The translations under genes and the position numbers were made by a program. From a bacterium (lineage in GTDB: Bacteria > Electryoneota > RPQS01), in contig JAHDVH010000004.1 in NCBI GenBank assembly GCA_023382385.1, forward strand, positions 1 through 64,000: 64,000 nt of DNA, given 5' to 3'. The number at the start of each line of letters is the position of its first letter. Position 1 is the first letter of the stretch. This document shows positions 52,862 through 62,797 of the stretch, piece after piece. A model generated the notes under the pieces. That model was not told the origin of the DNA. It made no database searches and saw nothing but the letters and a program-made list of their open reading frames with translations.

Positions 52862-53785
52862 TTACTTCTTTTCCATCAGAATTGCCATTACCGCTTTTTG
52901 GGCGTGCAGGCGGTTCTCTGCCTGATCAAACACCACGCTGTGCGGGCCGTCCATCACTCCGTCGGTGATTTCCTTGCCTCGTTCGGCAGGCAAACAGTGC
53001 AAAACGATGCAATTCTTGTCGGCATGAGACACTAACTGCTCATTGACCTGAAACGGACGCAATTTACGCGCCTTGTCATCCGCTTGATCCTTCTGACCCA
53101 TCGACGCCCAGACGTCGGTATAGATCACATGCGCGCCGCTGACGGCGCGTACCGGATCATGTTCAATCTTCACGATTGAGTTGCCAAGTCTATTTGTCGC
53201 TTCGACAAGCTTCATATCGGGCAAGGTGTCGTCCGCCGTTCCAACCACTAACTCGAAGTTCAGACGCTGAGCAAGCTCAATCAAACTGTTTGTGATATTG
53301 TTGCCGTCGCCGACGTACGTAATCTTGAAATCGTCATAACGGCCAAGCTTCTCATAAACGGTCTGAATATCCGCCATAATCTGGCAGGGATGCGAATAAT
53401 CCGTTAGCCCGTTGATGATGGGGATATCCGCGAATTTCGCAAGCTCCAACACGTCGGCGTGACTGAAGGTGCGGATCATGATGCCACCCAAATAGCGCGA
53501 CAGGACTTGGGCCGCATCCGAAATAGTTTCACGCTTGCCGAGTTCTATCTCTTTCTCCGTGATGTAAATGGCATTCCCGCCCAGTTCCGCAATTCCCACT
53601 TCAAAGGAGATTCTCGTACGAAGACTTGGCTTGTGAAAGATCAATCCCCACGTTTGACCCGAGAGCGGGAGCACGTGCTCATGGCGGTTCCTCCGCTCTT
53701 TTAACTCGCACGCAAGCGCTATGGTTTCAATGATTTCGTCACGGTTGAAGTCGGTGACGGCGATGAAGTCACGATGTGGACGCAT
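52862..53785 (-). CDS. argF: Ornithine carbamoyltransferase
   Basis: A 307-residue transcarbamylase making citrulline from ornithine and carbamoyl phosphate in arginine synthesis. The carbamoyl-phosphate loop reads KPSLRTR at 52-58 (Leu replaces the first Thr of the usual STRTR, a variant known in other OTCs). DYSHPCQ, the ornithine SMG loop DVWASMG and HCLPAERGKEI with the catalytic Cys are present. No other arg gene is nearby. It follows the M14 carboxypeptidase gene; no promoter was recognised. Confidence 0.94.
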   Translation of the reverse strand: MRPHRDFIAVTDFNRDEIIETIALACELKERRNRHEHVLPLSGQTWGLIFHKPSLRTRISFEVGIAELGGNAIYITEKEIELGKRETISDAAQVLSRYLGGIMIRTFSHADVLELAKFADIPIINGLTDYSHPCQIMADIQTVYEKLGRYDDFKITYVGDGNNITNSLIELAQRLNFELVVGTADDTLPDMKLVEATNRLGNSIVKIEHDPVRAVSGAHVIYTDVWASMGQKDQADDKARKLRPFQVNEQLVSHADKNCIVLHCLPAERGKEITDGVMDGPHSVVFDQAENRLHAQKAVMAILMEKK

Positions 53786-53842
53786 AAAGAACTAATTTGA
53801 ATGTAGCTTAAGAGGGAACAGGAGATAACAATCCCCTGACAA

Positions 53843-56218
53843 TTACTTCAAAAACATCAACTTCTGAGTTCCGTGGAAACCCCGATGTGTTTGCATCCGC
53901 ACGAAATAGATACCCGATGGCAAAAGCTCATGGGAGTTATTCGTGCCATTCCAGCGAAGCTCGTAGTGGCCCGGACCGGGCAGAACCTCCGTTGATGACC
54001 AGACAGACTGACCCAGCAAATTGTGAATTGTGAACTGAATTGGTCCAGATGAGGCAGCCTCGTATGCGATGGTGGTGGTTGGGTTGAACGGATTAGGGTA
54101 TACCTTTGTCAACTTGAACTCTGCCGGGAAGGGCAACGGCTGTTCCGGGGCCGATGTGTCCAATCCGCCGACCACTTCGATATTGTCGAAGTGGACGCCA
54201 AGATCGCCCAGTAAAGCATCGGTTCTTAATCTGAAGCGCAGGCTGATTGTGTTGCCAGCCCAATAACTGAGGTCCACAAATGTTCGAGTCCACGGCACCT
54301 GCAACTCAGAAAAACCTGCCGCAGTCTGCCAATCTGTACCGTTGTGCGAAACGTCAACGAAGAAGCTGTCCGCAGGAACATCCAGTCTGCCGCGCCGGTC
54401 AAACTTCAAATGAAACGCATTCCCGCCCGTGAGGGGAATCGTTCCGTTGAACGTCAGCGTCGCGTCCCAATTGCTGCCGTATTGTGTGCGATACCCTGCT
54501 GCGTTCGTGTGTACGACCATCCCATAGTTTAATGAGGTCGTGTCCGCTTCCAGTCTCCACTCGCCGCCCGTGCCACCAGCCGTCCAACCACTCATTCCGC
54601 TCTCGAAGTTCTCACTGTAGAGTACCGTGCCATCCGGCAGAACAAGATTCAGCGTCGTATCCTGATCATGCCAGAAATCGTACCAGCGTGCAATCACTGA
54701 TTGCTGCTGGAGGGGCTCGACTCTGAGCACGCAGACTGCCTCCGGCTTATCGAAACTAATCGTTCCCGACGGAATGTCATATGTTTGGGGGAAGCCGTTG
54801 TCAAAATACACGCGTGCCGGAATCAACTGTCCACTCTCATTCCGTACATTGATCGTGACATTATGCCACGGGAGCGGCTGCAAGTTCAGTATCGCAGACA
54901 CCGCCCCACTGCCGGGATTCAGCGTAACAGAAGTGGTATCGTTGCGATAGCCCTCTTTGCGGGCCATAACCCTCACAACTCCCGGTGGCGGCAAACAGGT
55001 TGCGCGGCCATGCTCCGTGTTCGTATACCAAGGGCTAAGCAGCGGCGACCAAGTGTCGACCAGTCGATACTCTGCCGAGATGGGGCTTCCTGTTGATGCA
55101 TCCCGAGTGTAGATGTTCAAAGGAGCACCCTGATTCGACATATCATTACTTACAGGATAATTGATGACGCGGCGACACAGCCATTCCATCGGAGGAAGTA
55201 GCGTCTGCACCAAGCCCGGCAAGTTTACCGGATCGCTCGGACTGCACGGAGGCTGTATCTGCCGCGGTGGACTTGTTTCAGTGAGGATTTGGATTGTGCC
55301 TAATTCACGATAAAACCAATCCTGCAAGGCACCGTTTCGCGTGCCGCCCCAGACTTCGAGATATGTCGCGGCTCCGGACGGAGGATACTTGCGCGTCTTA
55401 TCTGTATAGGCTCGCATGACGCGATGAATCGCCGCGCTGTCGGGGCTGAATTTCGCCGCGCCATCCGGCCCCCATTGCCACGCGACGATACAGCGTTCGG
55501 AGACATTGCCTGTGCGCGAGGAGTGCCAAACGATTGATACCGTTGGCTTGATTTGATACGAAAAGTCCCGCACTGCGCGAGCTTCCGGCTCAGAGAATGG
55601 GGACGGTCCACGAAAATAGTCGAACGGCTGATCCGAACCTCGCACCCACAGCGAATCGCCGTAGATCCAGTTAATGTCGAAATTGCGATTCAAGTCTACG
55701 CCGCAGGAATCCTCTCCCTCACCGACGACAATGATACACGTGTCCGAATGAAGTTCCGGTGGCACGTAGCCGTTCTTGCGCCAAGTGTTATCCCAACCTA
55801 ATGAAATGACTTCGAGTCCGTCCGGATTCATCGTCGGGATAATATAGACCTGTGTCTCGTTCCTGATCGTGCGATAGGGCTGCTGATTGGTCAGGAGCAA
55901 GCGCATGAATTCGATCGTCGCCTCCATACCCGCCACTTCTTCGGCGTGAATATGTGCGATGATCAGTGACGTAGGCTCGTCCTCGAATTCCTGCACGTTG
56001 TCAGAGATCTTCACGGCATAGATCGGAAACTGCACGCCCAATTGATCTCCGCGGGAATGCCCAATGGAGTCTACTCGCAGAAGATTCGGAAAGGAATCCT
56101 GCAATGCAAAGATGTAGTCATATAACTCTGCGCGAGTATGATAACAGTCCGGCAACGGCTGTGCACCGGCTCGTGCGGCGAGAAGAAGCAGTCCTAAGAT
56201 GCAAACAAGTCTTGGCAT
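53843..56218 (-). CDS. T9SS-sorted zinc carboxypeptidase (M14 family)
   Basis: A 791-residue secreted metallopeptidase. Signal peptide, then M14 domain (about 20-330): zinc ligands in HIHAEE (HxxE) and the late His in VSIVWHSSRTGN, with NPDGLEVISLGWDNTWRKNG, VDLNRNFDINW and LTETSPP completing the site. After it come a carboxypeptidase-regulatory-like pair (about 370-510), a jelly-roll (about 530-690) and the T9SS sorting domain from 707 (YPNPFNPTTT to KLMFLK). It probably trims C-terminal residues from peptides outside the cell. Confidence 0.93.
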   Translation of the reverse strand: MPRLVCILGLLLLAARAGAQPLPDCYHTRAELYDYIFALQDSFPNLLRVDSIGHSRGDQLGVQFPIYAVKISDNVQEFEDEPTSLIIAHIHAEEVAGMEATIEFMRLLLTNQQPYRTIRNETQVYIIPTMNPDGLEVISLGWDNTWRKNGYVPPELHSDTCIIVVGEGEDSCGVDLNRNFDINWIYGDSLWVRGSDQPFDYFRGPSPFSEPEARAVRDFSYQIKPTVSIVWHSSRTGNVSERCIVAWQWGPDGAAKFSPDSAAIHRVMRAYTDKTRKYPPSGAATYLEVWGGTRNGALQDWFYRELGTIQILTETSPPRQIQPPCSPSDPVNLPGLVQTLLPPMEWLCRRVINYPVSNDMSNQGAPLNIYTRDASTGSPISAEYRLVDTWSPLLSPWYTNTEHGRATCLPPPGVVRVMARKEGYRNDTTSVTLNPGSGAVSAILNLQPLPWHNVTINVRNESGQLIPARVYFDNGFPQTYDIPSGTISFDKPEAVCVLRVEPLQQQSVIARWYDFWHDQDTTLNLVLPDGTVLYSENFESGMSGWTAGGTGGEWRLEADTTSLNYGMVVHTNAAGYRTQYGSNWDATLTFNGTIPLTGGNAFHLKFDRRGRLDVPADSFFVDVSHNGTDWQTAAGFSELQVPWTRTFVDLSYWAGNTISLRFRLRTDALLGDLGVHFDNIEVVGGLDTSAPEQPLPFPAEFKLTKVYPNPFNPTTTIAYEAASSGPIQFTIHNLLGQSVWSSTEVLPGPGHYELRWNGTNNSHELLPSGIYFVRMQTHRGFHGTQKLMFLK

Positions 56219-56316
56219 GAAAGAGTTCCTGGCAATTTCTGAATGGGCTGTGCTCGCAGACTTCCGACGGCGTCTCCCCGCCCCCTGTAAGAGAGCGGGA
56301 AAAGCCGAGGGAGGGG

Positions 56317-59300
56317 TTACTTGATCAACTGCATCTTCTTGACTGTCTCAAACGTCGGGGTTTCGAGGCGGTAGAAGTAAACGCCGGACGAAAGCTCCGA
56401 TGCGTCAAAGTACACTTCATAGGTGCCCGCTCGCATCACCTCGTCCACAAGCGTCCGCACCTGCTGACCGAGCGTGTTGAAAACCGAGATCTTCACGGCT
56501 TCCGTTGCCGGAATAGTGAAGCGGAATTGAGTTGAAGGATTGAACGGATTCGGGAAGTTTTGAGTCAACATATAGTCGCGCGGCAACGGAGCCGGCAATT
56601 CGCGAACGCTTACCATGTAATCGTTGATCCAGTTACCCCAGATATTCTGCAACGGTTCCTTGCCCGACGAGCGCCAGTCCACCCAACCCACCACCGTTCC
56701 GCCGTGGTAATCGTGTGCCAAACAGGGTGCGGTCTGATTTTGGTACTCATTGTTCACCACGCCGCCGACTGGATTCTGAGCGTTGCCCCACCACGGATCG
56801 GCAATGTTGCCGCCCGCATCTATATGAACTCCGTAGAGATCACTATACGATGAGGTCTCGTCCACCCAGACCATGTAAATTCCGTCGTTCCACTCGACCA
56901 GCATCTCGAGATCACTTTGGTTGGATGTGGACCCTGAAAGTGGTCGTCCCGAAACTTGGTCCGTCCACAACCTCGCTCCGGCCGGACTGAGCTTCTGTCC
57001 GTAAATATCCAGTTGATTGCCGGAGCGGAAGTCTTCCCACACCACGTACAAGTTATGCTGACTATCCGTTGCCAGTCTCGGCTTCTTCTGATCATTCGCC
57101 GCGTTGCCCACCAAACGGCCATTTTCCGCCGTCCACGATGGAGCGAGATTACCGTTAGCATCGAACCGATTGGCGTAGATGTCTTTGCCTTGCGTTTCAT
57201 CGCGGCCGTCCGCCCACGCGAAGTAGAATCCGCCTTGTCCGTCGTAGATAACTTGCGATTCGCTTTGCTCGCGCGGGGCTCCACAAATCACCCGGCGCCA
57301 CGCGACTTCGCCGTCTGCGCAAAGCTTCGCGCCCCAGATATCGTAGTTTCCGAATGTTCCGGTTTGCCAGACCACGGCGATGCAGCCGTTTTCGTCAATC
57401 GAAACACCCTGCAACTGATCGTCGTCTTCATCGTTGTTTGAGAGCGAAACCGGTTCGGGCCACAGCGGTTCGCAATTCGAGTTCATGCGCAAGGCAAACA
57501 CATCCAATTGGAAGCCTTCATCGTAGCCCGCCCAAACGACATAGCAGCCGCCTTGATTGTCCGAGATAATTCGTGCCGTGTTCTGATCGACGTTTGACGC
57601 CGAGACAATAGCACCTGCCTGGTCGCACAGCAGTCCACCGCCTACACCAACACGCTGCAAACGCACCTGCTTGGTGCCAGCGCGGTTGTCAATAAACGAG
57701 CAGAAGAATCCATTTGCACCGTCCGAACATACCCACGGCTGTTCCTGCGAATAGCGCGTCAGCCCGCTGTTATCCGGTGCCAGCGGAGCTCCATTCGGAG
57801 GAATCACGTCTGCGAACGGGTAGACGTAGGGCGTGTCAATCACTTGATAGTAAATCTGCTTGCCGAAGCCGAGACCGCGATTGTCTTCCCATGCGAAGGC
57901 CACGATGCCGTGCACCATCTCGATGTTTGTCGGATTCGTCGCGTCTCCGTCCAAACCGTAGATAATCTCGCGGCCGCCTTCACGCACGCAGTCGCTGATC
58001 CGTGCGCGGTCCACACTTAACGTGGAAGAACCGCGATAATAGTCACGGTAAATAATGAACACTTCCGTGCCGTCTCCGTTCGTTCGAAGGACTGCTTCCT
58101 GCTGCTGATTCGGGCCGTCCTTGATCAATTGTCCACAGTCACCGCACGCCAATTCACCGGCGGCATTCACACGGCTCATGTAGAGATCATACTCTGTAAC
58201 CTGACCTACTGCATTGCGGGTGTCTTCCCAGATAAACAACGCGCCGCCCTGCAGATCGGAAGTCAGACGGCTGTTGTCACGGGTATACCCGCCAAACGGT
58301 TCGGCATCGCCGCAGACTTTGACACCGTTGGGTGTCCACTGATGCACGCCTGAGGCATTCGTTTTCTGTCCATAGATCTCAGAAATCGAACCGTTAACTC
58401 GCAGGTCATCCCAGCATGTGATCACACCGTCCTGCTGGCCACCATTCATGCTTACTGCGATGCGGACACCGATTTGCTCTTCGTTCGCGTCACTCAGCAC
58501 AATGCCATTGGCCTGCCAAAGCGGTGTTCCATTGGCCGATACGCGCTGCATGTATAAGTCATCGCTCGTACTTGTGCGCTCGTCGCGCCAAGCGTAATAT
58601 GCTCCGCCCGTCGTCAAGTCCGGACAAATCTTCGCGCTGGTCTGACGCTCCGCTGCCGTGCAGATGGGAATGCCACCCACGCCGCCCCAAGGCAGCGTAC
58701 CATCACGCGTGACCTTGGCACCAAAAACGTCCTGCTCATTCGTCCGCAGGTCCACCCAGCCGAGAATCATATTGCCTTGACCATCGCCATCTGCAGTGAT
58801 TCCGGACTGTGCGCCGTTATGATCCGTAACAGCGAGCCGCTGTGCCCACGCGCGGGTCCCATTCGCAAGAATGCGCTGCGCATAAATGTCGGGGTCGCCC
58901 CGCATGTCCGATTCCCAAGCGATGATTGCGCCTCCCTGACCGTCATGTGCCGCGCGAAGCGTAGTTTCCAATACACCTGAATCGCTTGCTCTAACAAACG
59001 TGTCTACAATCACGCCCTCGACAGGCCAAAGGTGGTTGCCAGCATAATCGAGCTTTTGCGCAAGGACGTCACCTGTGCTGTCAAATCGAAAGTCAATCCA
59101 TGCAATGATAAAGCCGCCGTCAACGGGAACCGGCTCCGGATCCTCTTGACGAAACGGCCAGTTTACTACATGGACTGGCCAGCCCGGCGCAAGATCGCCG
59201 TCCGGTTCTATCAGTTGCGCAAACACGTCGCGGTCACCCGTTCGGGTATCCGACCATACTAACAGCGTGTAGCCGTCCGCATCGTTGCGATAAGCCGCGC

Positions 59301-59457
59301 GCTGCCACTCAATGTGGTGCCCTTGGCGAATCGGCTGGCCGGGCGCGCCCCAGTTACGGGGATCTACTGCAAATCCGTTGGCCGACCACAGCAATCCGAC
59401 CGTGCCAAGCAGCAGTGCAAAGGACCTCAGTAAAGAGGCGGTGCTGGGGATTCTCAT
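56317..59457 (-). CDS. T9SS-sorted 1046-residue protein of tandem D-x-R/D-[IV]-[YF] repeats
   Basis: A 1046-residue secreted protein. After a signal peptide (about 1-30), nearly the whole length consists of about a dozen or more degenerate repeats of some 55-70 residues. Each contains a strand ending in W.D.R (for example VVWEDFRSGNQ, AWESDMRGDP, LGWVDLRTNEQ) followed by D[IV][YF][AG].[KR]...[GDN]G (DIYAQRILANG, DVFGAKVTRDG, DIYGQKLSPAG). This suggests a beta-propeller or long solenoid. The last 79 residues are a T9SS sorting domain (FPNPFNPSTQ to KMQLIK). The ligand is unknown. A GAGGAG site precedes the ATG. Confidence 0.85.
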   Translation of the reverse strand: MRIPSTASLLRSFALLLGTVGLLWSANGFAVDPRNWGAPGQPIRQGHHIEWQRAAYRNDADGYTLLVWSDTRTGDRDVFAQLIEPDGDLAPGWPVHVVNWPFRQEDPEPVPVDGGFIIAWIDFRFDSTGDVLAQKLDYAGNHLWPVEGVIVDTFVRASDSGVLETTLRAAHDGQGGAIIAWESDMRGDPDIYAQRILANGTRAWAQRLAVTDHNGAQSGITADGDGQGNMILGWVDLRTNEQDVFGAKVTRDGTLPWGGVGGIPICTAAERQTSAKICPDLTTGGAYYAWRDERTSTSDDLYMQRVSANGTPLWQANGIVLSDANEEQIGVRIAVSMNGGQQDGVITCWDDLRVNGSISEIYGQKTNASGVHQWTPNGVKVCGDAEPFGGYTRDNSRLTSDLQGGALFIWEDTRNAVGQVTEYDLYMSRVNAAGELACGDCGQLIKDGPNQQQEAVLRTNGDGTEVFIIYRDYYRGSSTLSVDRARISDCVREGGREIIYGLDGDATNPTNIEMVHGIVAFAWEDNRGLGFGKQIYYQVIDTPYVYPFADVIPPNGAPLAPDNSGLTRYSQEQPWVCSDGANGFFCSFIDNRAGTKQVRLQRVGVGGGLLCDQAGAIVSASNVDQNTARIISDNQGGCYVVWAGYDEGFQLDVFALRMNSNCEPLWPEPVSLSNNDEDDDQLQGVSIDENGCIAVVWQTGTFGNYDIWGAKLCADGEVAWRRVICGAPREQSESQVIYDGQGGFYFAWADGRDETQGKDIYANRFDANGNLAPSWTAENGRLVGNAANDQKKPRLATDSQHNLYVVWEDFRSGNQLDIYGQKLSPAGARLWTDQVSGRPLSGSTSNQSDLEMLVEWNDGIYMVWVDETSSYSDLYGVHIDAGGNIADPWWGNAQNPVGGVVNNEYQNQTAPCLAHDYHGGTVVGWVDWRSSGKEPLQNIWGNWINDYMVSVRELPAPLPRDYMLTQNFPNPFNPSTQFRFTIPATEAVKISVFNTLGQQVRTLVDEVMRAGTYEVYFDASELSSGVYFYRLETPTFETVKKMQLIK

Positions 59458-59514
59458 CTGTCTATGCTCCTCACTCTGAAACGAAGGGGAATTGAAAAAA
59501 CAACAAGTTAAAAG

Positions 59515-59543
59515 ATATTAGCCCATTAGTCCGAAGCAGTTAA
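59515..59543 (-). promoter_or_regulatory. Promoter for the 1046-residue repeat protein
   Basis: Minus strand TTAACT (59543-59538), 17-base spacer, TAATAT (59520-59515), about 50 bases of leader. The rest of the 240-base divergent gap shows nothing else except the opposite promoter. Confidence 0.4.
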
Positions 59544-59641
59544 CTTACTCAATTTGCCAGCGAGTTGCAAGCAAGTTGAGGTTTCTTCGCAGTTTAGATT
59601 GCCTGCTCTATCTGTATTAGAAACAAACCTTTTTGATCTGG

Positions 59642-59670
59642 TTGGAGTTTCCAAGCAAAAGCCCTATATT
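59642..59670 (+). promoter_or_regulatory. Promoter of the SRPBCC/DLH fusion gene
   Basis: TTGGAG (59642-59647), 17-base spacer, TATATT (59665-59670), about 21 bases of leader including AGAGGAAA before the ATG. Confidence 0.55.
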
Positions 59671-59697
59671 CTGCACATACAATAGAGGAAACATGGC

Positions 59698-60792
59698 ATG
59701 AGAAAAGTGGTTTTTTTGGCGTTGTTTGTGGCTGTTTCAAGCGCATTGGCGGAGGAGTCGCTCATCCGCACTGTCGAAACAAGTGCCTCCCCGCTGCAAG
59801 CTTATCGTGCGCTGACAGAAGACTGGCTCTACCTGCAATGGAGTGGCGCCAAAACAGCAGCCTTCGGCGTGGCACCTGAAGCCCCCTGGCGAGTAACTTA
59901 TTCCGATGGTGCCTTGCTTGAAGGTATTCTCAAGACTCTCGAACCCGGGCAATTGCTTGAGTATTCAATGCTCAGGCACGATATTGTCTCGTCTGTTCGA
60001 ATTGACTTTAGCTCTTCACCCAATGGGACCACGATCCGCGTGCTGCATCATATCCCTCTGCAAGGCGGGGGCGCCATGATCGAAGCGATCGCGGCGGGAA
60101 ATCTCTGGGACGAGATGCTGCCCAAATTGACCGCCTATCTTGACTCTCGACCAAATTCCTACCTGGTACGACCACGTGGCGAAAATCAGTATCCTGCCGT
60201 CCTGCTCTTGCATGACCGATTCGGACTCACACGCACCGTTCGTGACTTTGCGGATACACTTGCGCTTCGCGGTTTCGTCGTTCTTGCCGTGGATATGTTC
60301 AGAGGAGACCGCACGTCCGACATTTCACAGGCGATGCGCTATCTTGAACTGGTGCGCGAAGACGATGCCGTCGCGGCGATTGGTTCCGGCTGGAGAGCAC
60401 TCTTAGCAGATTCGGGCGTGAATCGCAAGCGAATCGGAGTCGTTGGCTTCGGTTATGGAGGTGAGATGGCAATGCGCGCGATGACTGCAGAGTCTTCCAT
60501 TCGCTGCGGTGTGGCGTGGTATCCGTCCAAAGCTCCGGCGGACTCGCTTCTGCCGCGCATCGCGACACCCCTGATGATAATCACGGCTAATCCGGCGGGC
60601 ACCACCCCCACGCCCCAAGCAGAAGCCCTAAGCAGGCAACTAATCCAGCAGGGTGTGCGCGCAGAAATGCTGGTCATAAAGGCTGAGAATGGTTTCTTTG
60701 AACCGGCTAACGGCGCAGCCTACAGTGCGGCGGCATCCGGCGATGCGATGCGTTTGACTCTCCCCTTCCTCGACAGAAGACTGAAACTTTAG
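59698..60792 (+). CDS. Secreted SRPBCC domain fused to a degenerate dienelactone hydrolase domain
   Basis: A 364-residue protein: signal peptide (about 1-18), an SRPBCC/AHSA1-type domain (about 22-155: VETSASPLQAYRALTEDWLY, PEAPWRVTYSDG, LLEGILKTLEPGQLLEYS) and a dienelactone-hydrolase-type alpha/beta domain (about 158-364: PAVLLLHDRFGL, VVLAVDMFRGDRT). The usual nucleophile motif GxCxGG reads GFGYGG at 250-255, so Cys is Gly252, and the usual HGF reads NGF with Asn331. The enzyme should be inactive as a hydrolase and may bind a lipophilic ligand instead. It has its own promoter and terminator. Confidence 0.85.
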   Translation: MRKVVFLALFVAVSSALAEESLIRTVETSASPLQAYRALTEDWLYLQWSGAKTAAFGVAPEAPWRVTYSDGALLEGILKTLEPGQLLEYSMLRHDIVSSVRIDFSSSPNGTTIRVLHHIPLQGGGAMIEAIAAGNLWDEMLPKLTAYLDSRPNSYLVRPRGENQYPAVLLLHDRFGLTRTVRDFADTLALRGFVVLAVDMFRGDRTSDISQAMRYLELVREDDAVAAIGSGWRALLADSGVNRKRIGVVGFGYGGEMAMRAMTAESSIRCGVAWYPSKAPADSLLPRIATPLMIITANPAGTTPTPQAEALSRQLIQQGVRAEMLVIKAENGFFEPANGAAYSAAASGDAMRLTLPFLDRRLKL

Positions 60793-60814
60793 ATCTCCTC
60801 TTGATCTGAATGCA

Positions 60815-60848
60815 AGAAGGCAGACCTTTTAAGTCTGCCTTCTTTTTG
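60815..60848 (+). terminator. Terminator after the SRPBCC/DLH gene
   Basis: An 11-bp stem AGAAGGCAGAC/GTCTGCCTTCT (60815-60825 with 60833-60843) followed by TTTTTG. It also faces the convergent S9 peptidase gene. Confidence 0.85.
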
Positions 60849-60863
60849 TTACTTGGTCAAACA

Positions 60864-62774
60864 TCAATCCGTTGACTTCATCCCGAGGTTGGAAATCATG
60901 AAGTCATACATTGCGTGATATGCCTTGAGCTTATTTTCGCGCTTGCGCAGACCGTGACCCTCGTCTTCGAAAATGAGATATTCAACCTGCTTACCATTCT
61001 TGCGCGCGGCTTCGACAATTTGATCCGACTCCGCGACTTTCACGCGAGGGTCATTCCGACCCTGCACAATGAGTAGCGGCCGGACGATGCGATCCGCGAA
61101 ATTCACTGGTGACTGACGAAACATGCGAGCACTGTCCTCAGGGATCTCCGGATTGCCGATTTCCTGATGGAAATACGACTGATAGGGACGCCAATACGGT
61201 GGAACGGATTCGAGCAGCGTAAACAGATTTGAGGGGCCGACCCAGTCCATGCCCAATGCAAATTCTTCCGGTGTGAATGTCAGAGCAGCCAATGTCATGT
61301 AGCCGCCGTAAGAGCCTCCCCAGATGACAGTTTTCGACGTGTCCGCTTCAGGATACGTCTCTGCAATGTAGCTCTTGAGTGCGACCACGTCCCAGAGCGG
61401 ATCTTCCCCCCAACGCTTGTCGTCAGCCAAGTAATACGACTTGCCATAACCCGTCGAGCCGCGCACGTTTGGGGTTGCAACTATGAATCCACGACTGACA
61501 AGATACTGAATCCACGGGGAATAGAATGGTTTTTGCTGAGCCATCGGACCGCCGTGTATCTCAATCACCACGGGCGTTCGGTTGCCCCATTTGGGCTTCA
61601 CTGGTCGATAAATCCATGCCGGAATCTCCAAGCCGTCAAACGACTCGTAGCGCACCAACTCCGAGCGCACCAGCATATCTGATCGCAATTGACTCGCGTC
61701 AAAAAGATTTGTCAGCTTAATCAACTCATACGTTTCAAGATCATACAGATACTGGTCGCCCGGAATATTATCCGCATTGACATAGATTCGCAAGTAGCGC
61801 TCGCTTCGGGAGAATCCTACCGGTATAATCTCGGCGGGTGGAAGCGGCGGCAATTGAAGCTCTTCTCCAGTCTTCACGTTCTCGATATTCACGCGCGTAA
61901 TCCCGTCTTCGTTGATGCGCGTCACGAAATATGTGTTCTTATGACTGAAACTCGCGCCGACAACATCCCAGTCTGCTTCCAGCGCGACTTCCCACTCCTT
62001 GTTTTCCGTGTTATACGACATTAGTCTGTAGAACTCGGAATCTTTGTCAGTGATCACATAGAGCGTCTTGCCATCGGGCGCAAAGTCCGCGAATTCGTAG
62101 TTGGCCTCGCCGTCTTCCTGCGAGGTGATCGCCGTCATCGTCTTTTGGGTTACATCATAAGAGAAAAGATTAGAGGACAAGGTGTTGATGAATTGCGAGA
62201 GAATCAGTGTGCTGTTATCCGGCGAGACGCCAACTACCGTAAGCGTGGAATTGTTCTCGAAAATTCGTGACGCTTTCATCGTTCGCACGTCAAGGCTGTA
62301 GGTGTCCATGTATTGCGGGTCGCGTTCGTTGGTGCTGTAGTAGAGATAGTAACCGTCATGGGACCAGCCCAGAAAATCCGCGCGCGTACCTTCCGCCGTC
62401 AGCGACTGCGACTTCTTATTGACAAAACTGTAAACAAAGAGCCGGAAATTCTCGTCGCCGCCCTTATCCATGATGTAGAAAATCATCTCAGCATTCGTCG
62501 GGCACCACGTGATTCTGTAAATCGCGTCCTCGGTCGTGAACAGCGGGGTCCAATCTCCGCCGCGCACGGGCATGAGATACGGCTGGGAGTGTCCGTATTT
62601 GTCCGACACAAACACAAACTGTTTTTCATCGGGCGAAAAGGACAGGCTCCCGACCCGATAGGTCCTGAAGAACTCCTCGAGAGTCAACTCCGCCGTACTT
62701 TGTGCAGTAGCCGCATTCATAATAAGCACAAGCGCCGCGAGGGCGCTCCACATTCTCGAAACTCGCTTGTCCAT
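60864..62774 (-). CDS. S9-family secreted peptidase (acylaminoacyl/prolyl-type)
   Basis: A 636-residue peptidase with a signal peptide (MDKRVSRMWSALAALVLIMN). WD40-like propeller strands fill about 40-380 (LSFSPDEKQFVFVS, FADFAPDGKTLYVI). The alpha/beta-hydrolase end has EIHGGPMAQ, the Ser in WGGSYGGYMTLAAL, an Asp in QGRNDPRVKVAES and the His in EDEGHGLRKREN. I choose the ATG at 62774 (GGAGAGAG right upstream) over an ATG at 62801. Probably cuts oligopeptides in the periplasm or outside. Confidence 0.93.
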   Translation of the reverse strand: MDKRVSRMWSALAALVLIMNAATAQSTAELTLEEFFRTYRVGSLSFSPDEKQFVFVSDKYGHSQPYLMPVRGGDWTPLFTTEDAIYRITWCPTNAEMIFYIMDKGGDENFRLFVYSFVNKKSQSLTAEGTRADFLGWSHDGYYLYYSTNERDPQYMDTYSLDVRTMKASRIFENNSTLTVVGVSPDNSTLILSQFINTLSSNLFSYDVTQKTMTAITSQEDGEANYEFADFAPDGKTLYVITDKDSEFYRLMSYNTENKEWEVALEADWDVVGASFSHKNTYFVTRINEDGITRVNIENVKTGEELQLPPLPPAEIIPVGFSRSERYLRIYVNADNIPGDQYLYDLETYELIKLTNLFDASQLRSDMLVRSELVRYESFDGLEIPAWIYRPVKPKWGNRTPVVIEIHGGPMAQQKPFYSPWIQYLVSRGFIVATPNVRGSTGYGKSYYLADDKRWGEDPLWDVVALKSYIAETYPEADTSKTVIWGGSYGGYMTLAALTFTPEEFALGMDWVGPSNLFTLLESVPPYWRPYQSYFHQEIGNPEIPEDSARMFRQSPVNFADRIVRPLLIVQGRNDPRVKVAESDQIVEAARKNGKQVEYLIFEDEGHGLRKRENKLKAYHAMYDFMISNLGMKSTD

Positions 62775-62797
62775 CTCTCTCCGTTTGACACCTGATT

